A stretch of 25,168 nucleotides of DNA from CAZJHX01 sp964545715 (GTDB lineage Bacteria; Myxococcota_A; UBA9042; GCA-2863065): positions 1 through 25,168 of the forward strand of contig CAZJHX010000155.1 in the NCBI GenBank assembly GCA_964545715.1, written 5' to 3'. This document shows, piece after piece, positions 8,701 through 16,187 of this stretch; the first letter of the stretch is position 1, and every line of letters starts with the position of its first letter. The notes beneath the pieces are model-generated. The model was not told where the DNA came from and ran no database searches. It saw only the letters and a list, made by a program, of their open reading frames with translations. Made by a program: the position numbers and the translations under genes.

Positions 8701-11700
8701 CCTGACGCGACCGCCGAGCTTGGCTTCAAAGCGGCAGGACACAGCCGCTGTCGTGGACGTCACGGCGCAGCGCCGGCGGTCCTTCTCCTGCTGTCCCCAC
8801 TCGCCCTTGGACTTGCCCCACTGCAGACTTACGGCTTCCACGACAACCGCTCGGCCGGGGACCGCCTTGCCATCGAGGTCGGTGACGATCACGTCGACAT
8901 TCAGAGCGTCGCCGCGCCTGACGAACGAGCGCGCTGATTTCAGCCCGACGTACAGCGAGGAGGGGTGGACCAGGTATCGGACGGTCCCCGTAAAGGTCTG
9001 CCGGTTGACGTCCAGGACAGTGGCGGAGGCCGTCACGCTGGCGGGGCGAGCCGGGTGAACCGAGTCAAACGACAGCCCCAACGTGTGCTGACCATCCGCG
9101 TCGGTCTTGCCCTTGAACGACCCACTGGTCCCGGTCCCGGGGCCCCGGCGCAGCCGGCGCCACCAGGGCACCCACTCACCAAACGTGTACTTCGCGCGAC
9201 CCGGCGGGGTGTAGTTGGTCAAGTGGGAGGTCACGCGCCAGCTCACCGCGGCATCGGGCAGCGGACCACCCGAGAAATAGCGCGACGTGGCGGTCGCCGT
9301 CGCTTTGTCCCCGACGTAGTGCGGAGCCGCAGACGCGGCCACCGTGACCTCGAACTCCGGACGCCGGAACTCCTGGACCTGAAAGAGGTGCTTGGTCTGG
9401 CGACCCTTGAGCGTGCCCTGCCCGCCCGTGGCCGTCAGCTCCACACGAGCGGACCCCAGGTTCATGGTTGACGGCAGGGCAAACGACGTGTCGAAGCCGC
9501 CGAGTCGGGACACCTTGGCGCTGCCGTTCACGAGCTTCTCGCCGCGGCTGTCCTTGACCGTCCACGTGACTCGGCCGGGGAGCTTCTCCAGGCCGCCCAG
9601 GGTCGATGCCTTATCGCCGGTCACGCGACGAAGCCAGCCCTTGATGGTGACCGTCTCGCCCGGTCGATACAGGCGCCGGTCGTCGAAGACCATCCAGCGC
9701 AGCGATGGGTCGCGGGAGCGCTTGTACCACCCGTCGTCGGGTCGCCACACGGAGGTATCGCGCGGGAGCATCGCCACGTCCGCGCCTTTCTGCGCCACGA
9801 TGACGCCCCGGGTTTGCTCAGGCTGCTTCGCCCCGAGCGCGACCACCGCGACGCCCTTTTGTGAGGTCGTCGCCGTCCAGGCTCCAGGAAGCACGCGTAC
9901 ACTCGCGCCGCCGATCGCCGCCCCATCGGCGAGGGAGGACGTCCAGACGGTCAGCGAGTCGTCGTCGCGAAACGCGTCCAGCCCGATACGTGTGCGCTGG
10001 ACCCACGTGATCACCACAGGCCGCCCCCACTCGTCACCGTCGGCGCGCGCCGGCTCGATCATGAGCGCCAGATGACCGAGACCGTTCGTGAGCCCCGGCG
10101 CCAGATCGACGAGCGTTTCGACAAACTCGTCTGGTGGGCCCACGATGTCGACGATCTCCGTGTGTACCAGCCTGCCCACCGGCGTCGGCGCCTCCTCAGC
10201 GCGGAGAGCAGTCGATGCCATCGCGGTAAACGCCGCCCAGTCGGAGGGTTGCACCCGGTAGAGCTTCACACGCGCCTTGGGCGTGTTGACCGAGTAGATC
10301 GGGTATGTCGGCGTTCCTGCCGGGTCGAGCACCACGAACCGCCCGCCATGAGACCGCAGCCGGGGGGTGACCCGACCGACTTCGAACGTGGTGAACACGT
10401 CTTTACCAAGCGTCTGGCCATAGGCGTCCGCGAGCTTGCCCGACACGGTCACGGTGTACTTTGTGCGCCCCTTCGTGCGTCCGGAGATGGTGAGATATTT
10501 ACGGGACAGCTGGACAACCATGCCTTCGATCGGGGGCTGGACCGTCACCCAGCGCTCATCGAAGCTCTCGTCGTCCATCCAGTTGCTGAACTTCAATGCC
10601 CAGTGGGCCCCTGGCTGACACGACAGGCCATAGCCGCAGCGAGTCTCCTCGAGCGCAGGTGGTCCATAGGTTCGGACCGGATGCTCCCAGCCGGAGTCGC
10701 CCGTTCGAGGCCCCTCGGCGGACGGCGCGTCGTCTTTCAGGTCGAAAACGAAGTCGGTGGATGCCGGAAGCTCATTGACCACTCGAAAGGCCAGCCACGT
10801 TCCCCGCTCAGCCGTCTCTGACCGTCCCTTGACGTGCCGGTCATTTGCGATCTCGTCCGGTGTCGCGAGCCGCAGCGGTACCGGGGTAAACTCGTCCCGC
10901 GCCTCGTCGTACGTCTGCAGGCGCACGAACTTCAGGATCTCCGCAGCGACCACTCTCTGACTGAACTGCATGAAGAAGACGGGGTTTGGCCGAATCGTCC
11001 GGTTGTACGGATGGATGCTCTTCACGGACACCGCAGGCGTCGCAAACGTCCACTTCCGCCCACCCGCCTCCACAGAGAACTCCGTGGCTCCCGGGAACCG
11101 CTTGTCGGGTTCGAAAAGCACCGTCTTTGTGCCGACCCAGCGCCACGTTCCGGGGGGCTCGGGCGACAGCTTGACCGGGATGTCGGCACGCACCACGGCG
11201 TCGTGTCTGCCGACCGGGATCATCGGGCGATCGAAGGTGATGCTGACGCGCGGTGCAAACGAGACCTCGCCCTGCGGCGCATAACGGACAAGCGTGGGCG
11301 GTCCTTCAGGGGCCTCTACCGCGATGGGCGCCGGGCCGGCGCGCGGGGGCGGAAACACCGCCTTTACGATCTTGGAGGCTCGCGGGGCGGGCCGGGTCCG
11401 CGGGCGAATTGCAGCCGGCTTGGCATCTGTTGCCGGGGCTGTGAATTTGGGGAAGCGGGCCAGCAGCGCCGCTGTCTCGGTCTGATCAAGCCGCTTGACC
11501 GGTGGCGCCGGCGGCCGAGTTGGGCGCGGGTCCGGCGCAGCGGCGGTGCCCGCCGACAATGACAGCTTCAGGCCCGTCTCCCGCTGGGGTGTTTGAGGTG
11601 GCGTCGACCCGGCCGGCAGCTGCGGCGTCCGTCCGGTCTGCTCCGGAGCGACGGCGACAGTGGAGGGCTCCGAGTTAGACGTGGGGTCCGGCGCCGTGGC

Positions 11701-11772
11701 CCTCGGCGGCTCTTCGCCGCACCCGTGCCCAAGAACGGCCAGGACGGCGGTAATCCAAGCGGTATGTCTCAT
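5761..11772 (-). CDS. Bacterial alpha-2-macroglobulin, lipoprotein, thioester type
   Basis: A 2003-residue periplasmic protease trap. A lipoprotein signal (Cys18 in LGHGC) is followed by a long Pro/Thr-rich tether to about residue 140. Macroglobulin-like domains follow, including the strand pattern FAPRVSITFDRPM near 170-180 and the conserved YRPGETV near 700. The A2M-family block (DNLTRYRITAVA and PLMVRPSGPRF) follows. In the alpha-helical thioester domain PYECSEQ provides Cys1526 and Gln1529, the CxEQ motif that forms the internal thioester used to bind attacking proteases. A receptor-binding-like C-terminal domain ends in EEMYSPAT. The length is somewhat above the roughly 1650 of the E. 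coli homologue, mainly because of the tether. In many bacteria this gene pairs with pbpC (penicillin-binding protein 1C); none is adjacent here. The ATG at 11772 has a weak Shine-Dalgarno. It diverges from the sensor kinase gene. Confidence 0.95.
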   Translation of the reverse strand: MRHTAWITAVLAVLGHGCGEEPPRATAPDPTSNSEPSTVAVAPEQTGRTPQLPAGSTPPQTPQRETGLKLSLSAGTAAAPDPRPTRPPAPPVKRLDQTETAALLARFPKFTAPATDAKPAAIRPRTRPAPRASKIVKAVFPPPRAGPAPIAVEAPEGPPTLVRYAPQGEVSFAPRVSITFDRPMIPVGRHDAVVRADIPVKLSPEPPGTWRWVGTKTVLFEPDKRFPGATEFSVEAGGRKWTFATPAVSVKSIHPYNRTIRPNPVFFMQFSQRVVAAEILKFVRLQTYDEARDEFTPVPLRLATPDEIANDRHVKGRSETAERGTWLAFRVVNELPASTDFVFDLKDDAPSAEGPRTGDSGWEHPVRTYGPPALEETRCGYGLSCQPGAHWALKFSNWMDDESFDERWVTVQPPIEGMVVQLSRKYLTISGRTKGRTKYTVTVSGKLADAYGQTLGKDVFTTFEVGRVTPRLRSHGGRFVVLDPAGTPTYPIYSVNTPKARVKLYRVQPSDWAAFTAMASTALRAEEAPTPVGRLVHTEIVDIVGPPDEFVETLVDLAPGLTNGLGHLALMIEPARADGDEWGRPVVITWVQRTRIGLDAFRDDDSLTVWTSSLADGAAIGGASVRVLPGAWTATTSQKGVAVVALGAKQPEQTRGVIVAQKGADVAMLPRDTSVWRPDDGWYKRSRDPSLRWMVFDDRRLYRPGETVTIKGWLRRVTGDKASTLGGLEKLPGRVTWTVKDSRGEKLVNGSAKVSRLGGFDTSFALPSTMNLGSARVELTATGGQGTLKGRQTKHLFQVQEFRRPEFEVTVAASAAPHYVGDKATATATSRYFSGGPLPDAAVSWRVTSHLTNYTPPGRAKYTFGEWVPWWRRLRRGPGTGTSGSFKGKTDADGQHTLGLSFDSVHPARPASVTASATVLDVNRQTFTGTVRYLVHPSSLYVGLKSARSFVRRGDALNVDVIVTDLDGKAVPGRAVVVEAVSLQWGKSKGEWGQQEKDRRRCAVTSTTAAVSCRFEAKLGGRVRLEAEVVDDKGRANRTSRTIWVAGGRAPTEDGVSQQKLSLIPDKQEHAVGETAQLLVASPFSSAEGLMTVQLAGNVRTERFSMTGDSHTLKVPIRTQHAPAVQIRVDLVGAAPRLGKNGEINAKLPPRPAYATGSIRLAVPPKDARMQVDVAPDDNTVEPGGKTRVRVTLKDVAGAPVAGAEVAVIVVDEAVLALTDYRISDPIEAFYKAAAFRGASHHLRANLLLPDPDRLAAQTSDTGARKATEESGGGWPGPPRPPVKVRRPRAPLKQLQVDDGGAAAAMKMRSNFDALAVFQAAARTDSGGRAVVDVTVPDNLTRYRITAVAAAGNARFGLGESSLTAVLPLMVRPSGPRFLNSGDRFEFPVVVQNNTDAPLPVQVGMRAHGVTLTAGAGRAITVGAQDRVEVRFEAATTHPGTARFQMGAVGGKWTDASAISLPVWTPATAEAFAAYGTIDDGAVAHVVRAPDDVAPQFGGLKVTTSSTALQALTDAVLYLVSYPYECSEQIASRVLALVALKDVLSAFDADGLPSEAAMVASVARDLKRLSALQTRDGGWGFWRARGRSWPYLTVHVTHALARAQQEGFAVPKNMLKRAHRYLKGIRRGKTRSYPGRVRTAIESYALYVRGILGDRDTAAAQRLTGRRRISGLSTEAMGWLISVMSGDSDSTAQVASLWQALNNRVVEDAGKAHWSADYSRGSHLLLHSNRRSDAVVLEALISDQPDNTLISKVVRGLLAQRRRGRWRNTQENAFVLLALRKYFATYEKKAPNFVARVWLGRRYAGEHRFRGHNTVQHRVDIPMSEVAKAKGDQRVVVGKKGRGRVYYRIGMRYAPTSLTLAAADHGFFVERVYEAVDDPSDVSRADDGRWQIKAGARVRVRLTMMAQEQRYHVALVDPLPAGLEPLNPALQGTEPSEEQSRSSRRTWWGTWFSHQNLRDERVEAFSSRVWPGPHTYTYMARATTPGEFVVPPARAEEMYSPAT

Positions 11773-11854
11773 CAGACATCCCAGAGTAGTTCAGGACCGG
11801 CCGGATCGAAACCCGGGGGCAGAAGTAGCCGCCACGGCTTGACGCAGGTCCGTT

Positions 11855-11870
11855 CGGCCTGGCCAGGCCG
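11855..11870. promoter_or_regulatory. 16-bp perfect palindrome between divergent genes
   Basis: CGGCCTGGCCAGGCCG is a perfect palindrome at the centre of the 182-bp gap between the A2M gene and the sensor kinase gene. It could be an operator serving both. GC-rich palindromes of this size are expected about once by chance in 25 kb of such DNA, so the evidence is its position only. Confidence 0.3.
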
Positions 11871-11954
11871 GCTGCTACGCTCGGATACGATAGGCGAGCC
11901 GAGCTGTGTGAGGTAGTCACGAGCAAACGCAACATCCAGATCTCACGACGCGCG

Positions 11955-12883
<929 letters not shown>

Positions 12884-12887
<4 letters not shown>

Positions 12888-13330
12888 CAGGCCAGGACCG
12901 TAGCCCGATGCACATCCTTCTGGTGGAAGACAATCCCGCCGACGCCGAGCTGACGGAGCTCGCGCTGCGAGCGGCGCCGATGAGCACAACGCTGCACACA
13001 GCGATGACGGGGACCGACGCGCTGAATTATCTCTACCGCCGCCCACCGCACGAAGAGTCTCCGCGTCCTGGCCTGGTCCTACTGGATCTGAACCTGCCCG
13101 GGATAGACGGAAACGACGTCCTGTCGACCATCAAGGGCGACCCTGCGCTTCGACGGATCCCCGTCGTCGTGCTCACGAGCTCGCGGAGACAGGCCGATAT
13201 CGACGGTGCATACGACGGACACGCCAACTCCTACGTCGCCAAGCCGTCCGACTTCCGCAGCTTAGAAGACGTCCTCAGCCATCTCTGCGACTACTGGTTT
13301 GTTCGGGTCGAGGGCCCCAGCCGCGGCTGA
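12884..13330 (+). CDS. Single-domain response regulator, Rcp1/CheY-like
   Basis: A 148-residue stand-alone receiver. All key residues are present: acidic pocket Glu15-Asp16 (LVEDNPADAEL), phospho-acceptor Asp68 in LLDLNLPG, Thr98 in VVLTSS and Lys120 in YVAKPS. The DPALRRIPVVVLT and C-terminal YWF patterns are those of the Rcp subfamily, normally paired with kinases carrying the ASHDLQEPLR H-box, as in the gene just upstream. It overlaps that gene by 4 bases (ATGA) and has a strong Shine-Dalgarno, GGAGGAGG, at 12872-12879, so translation is coupled but also independently well served. There is no output domain, so it acts through protein contacts or a phosphorelay. Because the adjacent kinase lacks its ATPase, it would need another phosphate donor. 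Confidence 0.93.
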
Positions 13331-13341
13331 AGGGCGCTGCG

Positions 13342-14745
13342 TCAGTCGCCCAGTCGGCCGGGCATGTCGGCCAGAACAAAGGCCAGCGCGGCCATGGAGG
13401 CGACGTTCTTGCTCAGGATATGCGGGTCCACCTTGTCGACCGTGTCGGCCGCGGTGTGGTGGGTGTTGAAGTACAGGCTGCCGTCCATGCGCAGGCCCAT
13501 CAGCGGCACGTTGTGCTTGGCCATCGGGCTGATGTCGGCGCCTGCCCAGCCCGCTTTGGCGTGCGTCGCGCCGGTTTTGTGCAACAGCGCAAGGACCCGG
13601 CCCAGCGTCTTGACGCCACGCTTGCTGGCCTCGGGATCGGTCAGCCGCAGCGAGAAGCCCTTGGGCTCGAAGCTGCCGCTGTCCGCCTCGATGGCCGCGA
13701 CGTGGTTCGACAGCTCCTCGTGGTGGTCGCGTGCGTAGGTCTTGCCGCCCTTGAGGCCGTTCTCCTCGTTGGTCCACAAGATGGCGCGAATCGTGCGACG
13801 CGGGCGCAGTCCCAGCTTGCGCAGCACGGTCAGGGCCTCCATCGCCATGACGCAGCCTGCGCCGTCGTCGTGGGCGCCGGTGCCGACATCCCAGGCGTCG
13901 AGATGCCCGCTGATGATCACCACCTCTTCGGGCTTCTCGGAGCCGCGGATCTCAGCGACGACGTTGGCCGACGGCACCATGCCGTGGTCTTTGGCCGACA
14001 TCTTCAGCCGCACCTTGACGCGCTTGCCGCGCTGGGCAAAGCGCTCGAGCATGGCGGCGTCCTCGACGGTCAGCGCTGCGGCGGGGATCTTGCGCTTGGC
14101 GTCCCCATACCGCATGGCGCCCGTATGGGGCGTGTGGAGGCTGTACGCGGTGACCGACCGAACCAACACCGCAACCGCGCCAAGCTCGGACGCCATGCGC
14201 GCGCCGTGTCCCCGGAAGCGCACGGTGTGGCCGTATCCGGAGCCGCCTTTTTGAGCGTCGTACGCGGGCATGCGATTGGCAAACAAGACGATCTTGCCCT
14301 TGGCGCCGGAGCCCAGCGCCTTGAGCTCTTTCTCGTCACGGACGACGGCGACTTCGGCCGTGATCCCGCCTTTGGGCGTGGCGACCGAGCCGCCGAGGCC
14401 CAGCATCTTGAGCTCCATTGGGCGCGGCTCCAGCATGTGGCAGGACTCCGCGCCACGCACCCACTTGGGCACCATGACCTTCTCGGTGTGCACGTTCTCG
14501 TGCCCGTCGGCCTTCATGGTTTTGACGGCCCACACGATCGCCTGATCCAGCGCCTTGGAGCCGCTGAGCCGGTGCCCGATGTCGTCACACAGCTCCACCA
14601 GCTTCTGCCACGAGCTGTTGCCCGCCAGGGTGGCATCGATGATCTTGTTGACGGTGGTTTGATAGCGATCGGCCAGGTCCGGCTTGTCGTCGGCGGTCGC
14701 CGGGCCCGTGATCATCAGGGCCGCGACGAGCAAAGCTCGGGTCAT
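13342..14745 (-). CDS. M28 family zinc exopeptidase, carboxypeptidase Q-like
   Basis: A 467-residue secreted di-zinc peptidase, closest in layout to M28B carboxypeptidase Q (plasma glutamate carboxypeptidase), which cleaves dipeptides and peptide ends. A signal peptide ends ATA|D (cleavage after Ala18). A PA-type insert spans about 120-245. The zinc site is complete: His281 in GHLDAWD, bridging Asp293 in HDDGAG, catalytic Glu327 and ligand Glu328 in TNEENG, Asp355 in EADSG, and His430 in THHTAADT. The start overlaps the stop of the permease gene by 4 bases (ATGA). AGGAGGGG lies a few bases upstream, so the two are one transcription unit with coupled translation. It is convergent with the response regulator, whose stop is 11 bases away. 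Confidence 0.94.
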   Translation of the reverse strand: MTRALLVAALMITGPATADDKPDLADRYQTTVNKIIDATLAGNSSWQKLVELCDDIGHRLSGSKALDQAIVWAVKTMKADGHENVHTEKVMVPKWVRGAESCHMLEPRPMELKMLGLGGSVATPKGGITAEVAVVRDEKELKALGSGAKGKIVLFANRMPAYDAQKGGSGYGHTVRFRGHGARMASELGAVAVLVRSVTAYSLHTPHTGAMRYGDAKRKIPAAALTVEDAAMLERFAQRGKRVKVRLKMSAKDHGMVPSANVVAEIRGSEKPEEVVIISGHLDAWDVGTGAHDDGAGCVMAMEALTVLRKLGLRPRRTIRAILWTNEENGLKGGKTYARDHHEELSNHVAAIEADSGSFEPKGFSLRLTDPEASKRGVKTLGRVLALLHKTGATHAKAGWAGADISPMAKHNVPLMGLRMDGSLYFNTHHTAADTVDKVDPHILSKNVASMAALAFVLADMPGRLGD

Positions 14746-15872
14746 GTACTCCCCTCCTGAGCTGGTTTGGAGCCCAGATAATGCTCGGACGTCCGGTACC
14801 AGTCCAGGGCCTCAACGAGGATTGTCTTCACGGCGCCCGCGGTGGGCACGGCCAGCAAGAAGCCCAGCAGCCCGAGCAGCTCCCCGCCCAGGAGCAAGAC
14901 GAGCAGCACGGTGACCGGGCTTAGCCCGACCTTTTCGCCGACAATCTTGGGCGTCAGTACGTAGCCCTCCAGCACCTGGGCGATGATGAAGACCGCGGCG
15001 ACACCCGCCAGGGCGCCGATGCCCGTCCACTCCAGCAGCACCATGAGCATCGCCAGGCTGAAGCCGAAAGCGAAGCCCAGGTACGGGACCACGTTGAGCA
15101 GCCCCGCCAGAATCCCGATCGGAATCGCCAGCTTGATGCCCACCAACCAGAGGCCGATGGCGTACATCACAGCCAGAATGCACGCGACCTCGACCTGGCC
15201 ACGCAGCCAGTCGCCGACCACTGTGTCCACCTTGGTGGCGCGATCCACGATCGTCTTCTTGTATTTATGCGGCAGATAGTCGGCGACCCAGGCCTTCATC
15301 TTGTCGAAGTCGCGCAGGAAGTAGAAGACGAAGACCGGGATCATGATGACGTTCAGCAGCCAGCCGACCACGCCCATCGAGCGGGCCGCCGTCGCCTTCA
15401 AAAACCCGCCGACATAGGCCAGCACCTGTGGCGTGTACTCCTTCACTTTCTGCTGCACCTCGCGCATCGTCTCCTCCGAGACCTCCACGCCCGTGGTCTC
15501 GGTGAACCACGCGATGAGCACGGCGGAGTCCTGGGTGACGACGGCGTGGATCCGCTCTCCAACCTGGGCGAACTCGGAGACGATCACCGGCACCATCCAG
15601 GCCAGAAACAGCATGGTGAACCCGACGACCACCACGACCAGCGAGATGATCGCGGTCGTGCGGTTGATCTTGCGAGCCTCGAACCAGTCGACGACGGGGT
15701 CCAGCACGTACGCGGCCATCAGACTCACAAAGATCATCGACAGGACGCCCTTGGCCTGGGACAGGCACAGGTAGATCAGGTACCCGATGGCCAGATAGAA
15801 GAGCAGCCGAAACAGCAGGTATTGATAGCGCCGATAGGCGGCCCAGTCATCGGGTGGTGCGTCTGAAAACAT
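14742..15872 (-). CDS. AI-2E family / PerM-like membrane permease
   Basis: A 376-residue inner-membrane protein of the AI-2E exporter family (UPF0118/PerM), which exports autoinducer-2 or other small solutes or ions in different bacteria; the substrate here is unknown. Hydrophobic segments lie at about 20-37, 42-58, 73-97, 168-186, 228-247, 249-282 and at the C-terminus. Between 98 and 160 is the amphipathic soluble region typical of the family. Family signatures are FYFLRDFDKM (183-192), GQVEVA (225-230) and NVVPYLG (260-266). The last codons contain the Shine-Dalgarno and start codon of the M28 peptidase gene. A TTGACA hexamer on the minus strand (15902-15907) could be its -35, though no good -10 follows. 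No clear Shine-Dalgarno precedes the ATG. Confidence 0.93.
   Translation of the reverse strand: MFSDAPPDDWAAYRRYQYLLFRLLFYLAIGYLIYLCLSQAKGVLSMIFVSLMAAYVLDPVVDWFEARKINRTTAIISLVVVVVGFTMLFLAWMVPVIVSEFAQVGERIHAVVTQDSAVLIAWFTETTGVEVSEETMREVQQKVKEYTPQVLAYVGGFLKATAARSMGVVGWLLNVIMIPVFVFYFLRDFDKMKAWVADYLPHKYKKTIVDRATKVDTVVGDWLRGQVEVACILAVMYAIGLWLVGIKLAIPIGILAGLLNVVPYLGFAFGFSLAMLMVLLEWTGIGALAGVAAVFIIAQVLEGYVLTPKIVGEKVGLSPVTVLLVLLLGGELLGLLGFLLAVPTAGAVKTILVEALDWYRTSEHYLGSKPAQEGST
14752..14759 (-). promoter_or_regulatory. Strong Shine-Dalgarno inside the permease gene
   Basis: AGGAGGGG on the minus strand lies in the last codons of the permease gene, 6 bases before the peptidase ATG at 14745. Together with the ATGA overlap it fixes the peptidase start and supports coupled translation. 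Confidence 0.7.
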
Positions 15873-15911
15873 GGGGCCAGAGTCGAGCCGCGCGGTGACC
15901 CTGTCAAAGTT

Positions 15912-15929
15912 CTTTAAGGTCCTTTAAGG
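15912..15929. repeat. Tandem CTTTAAGG repeat, 10-bp period
   Basis: CTTTAAGG occurs at 15912-15919 and 15922-15929, one helical turn apart. It sits next to the TTGACA hexamer (minus strand, 15902-15907) in front of the permease gene. It could be a binding site for a regulator that contacts one face of the DNA. Confidence 0.35.
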
Positions 15930-16002
15930 AGGGTTTTTCCCGGCCGGTTCCCACCATCGCTTCATCGACGCACAGGTGGCCGTGACGCCTCCCGAATCAG
16001 TG

Positions 16003-16025
16003 GTTTTCTAACGACCTGAGAAAAC
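16003..16025. repeat. AT-rich inverted repeat, 7-bp arms
   Basis: GTTTTCT (16003-16009) and AGAAAAC (16019-16025) are perfect complements around a 9-nt spacer. AT-rich arms in GC-rich DNA, just upstream of the candidate promoter, suggest an operator rather than a chance stem. Confidence 0.4.
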
Positions 16026-16057
16026 GGAAATGACTTCCCCCGTTGCTCTGACCGCTG

Positions 16058-16087
16058 TTGACCGATCTGTCGCCTTTGCGTTGCGAT
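16058..16087 (+). promoter_or_regulatory. Candidate housekeeping promoter of the STAND operon
   Basis: TTGACC (16058-16063) matches a -35 at 5 of 6 bases; TGCGAT (16082-16087), 18 bases later, is a weak -10 (3 of 6). Transcription would start near 16094, placing most of the following hairpin in the leader. Confidence 0.25.
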
Positions 16088-16140
16088 CCTGTGGGGCCGA
16101 GCCGATTCCTTCCCAACGCGTTGGCTGGCCCCAGAGGATC
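16085..16140 (+). repeat. Large imperfect inverted repeat upstream of the STAND operon
   Basis: Left arm 16085-16103 and right arm 16123-16140 pair over 17 bases: GATCCT with AGGATC, TGGGGCC with GGCCCCA, and AGCC with GGCT. One G-G mismatch (16091/16134) and one bulged G (16099) interrupt the stem. The 19-nt loop overlaps a separate perfect palindrome, CCAACGCGTTGG (16113-16124), that would compete with the stem. It ends 48 bases before the ATG at 16188. It may be a regulatory leader hairpin or a two-fold operator. Confidence 0.6.
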
Positions 16141-16187
16141 AACCCTGCTTTGCCTTTGAACACGTCCCCGTGAAACCCTCTAGACAC

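Larger units (their letters stand above)
15873..16187. other. 315-bp divergent intergenic region
   Basis: The gap between the permease start and the STAND gene start is the longest non-coding stretch in the window. It holds the CTTTAAGG repeat, an inverted repeat GTTTTCT-N9-AGAAAAC (16003-16025), a weak promoter candidate (16058-16087) and a large hairpin (16085-16140), each listed separately. No small ORF with a good ribosome binding site was seen. Confidence 0.6.

Noticed and set aside
13319..13351. Short palindromes at the response regulator/peptidase convergence
   Set aside because: AGCCGCGGCT and GGGCG-N10-CGCCC are small, overlap the stop codons and lack T-tracts. They are within chance expectation for this base composition.
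13420..14760. 446-codon open frame on the plus strand
   Set aside because: It is the antisense shadow of the M28 peptidase gene, whose zinc ligands are all present on the minus strand.
16170..16187. GTG start for the STAND gene, 18 bases upstream of the ATG
   Set aside because: Neither start has a clear Shine-Dalgarno. The ATG at 16188 is preferred as the more usual codon, but the GTG is not excluded.
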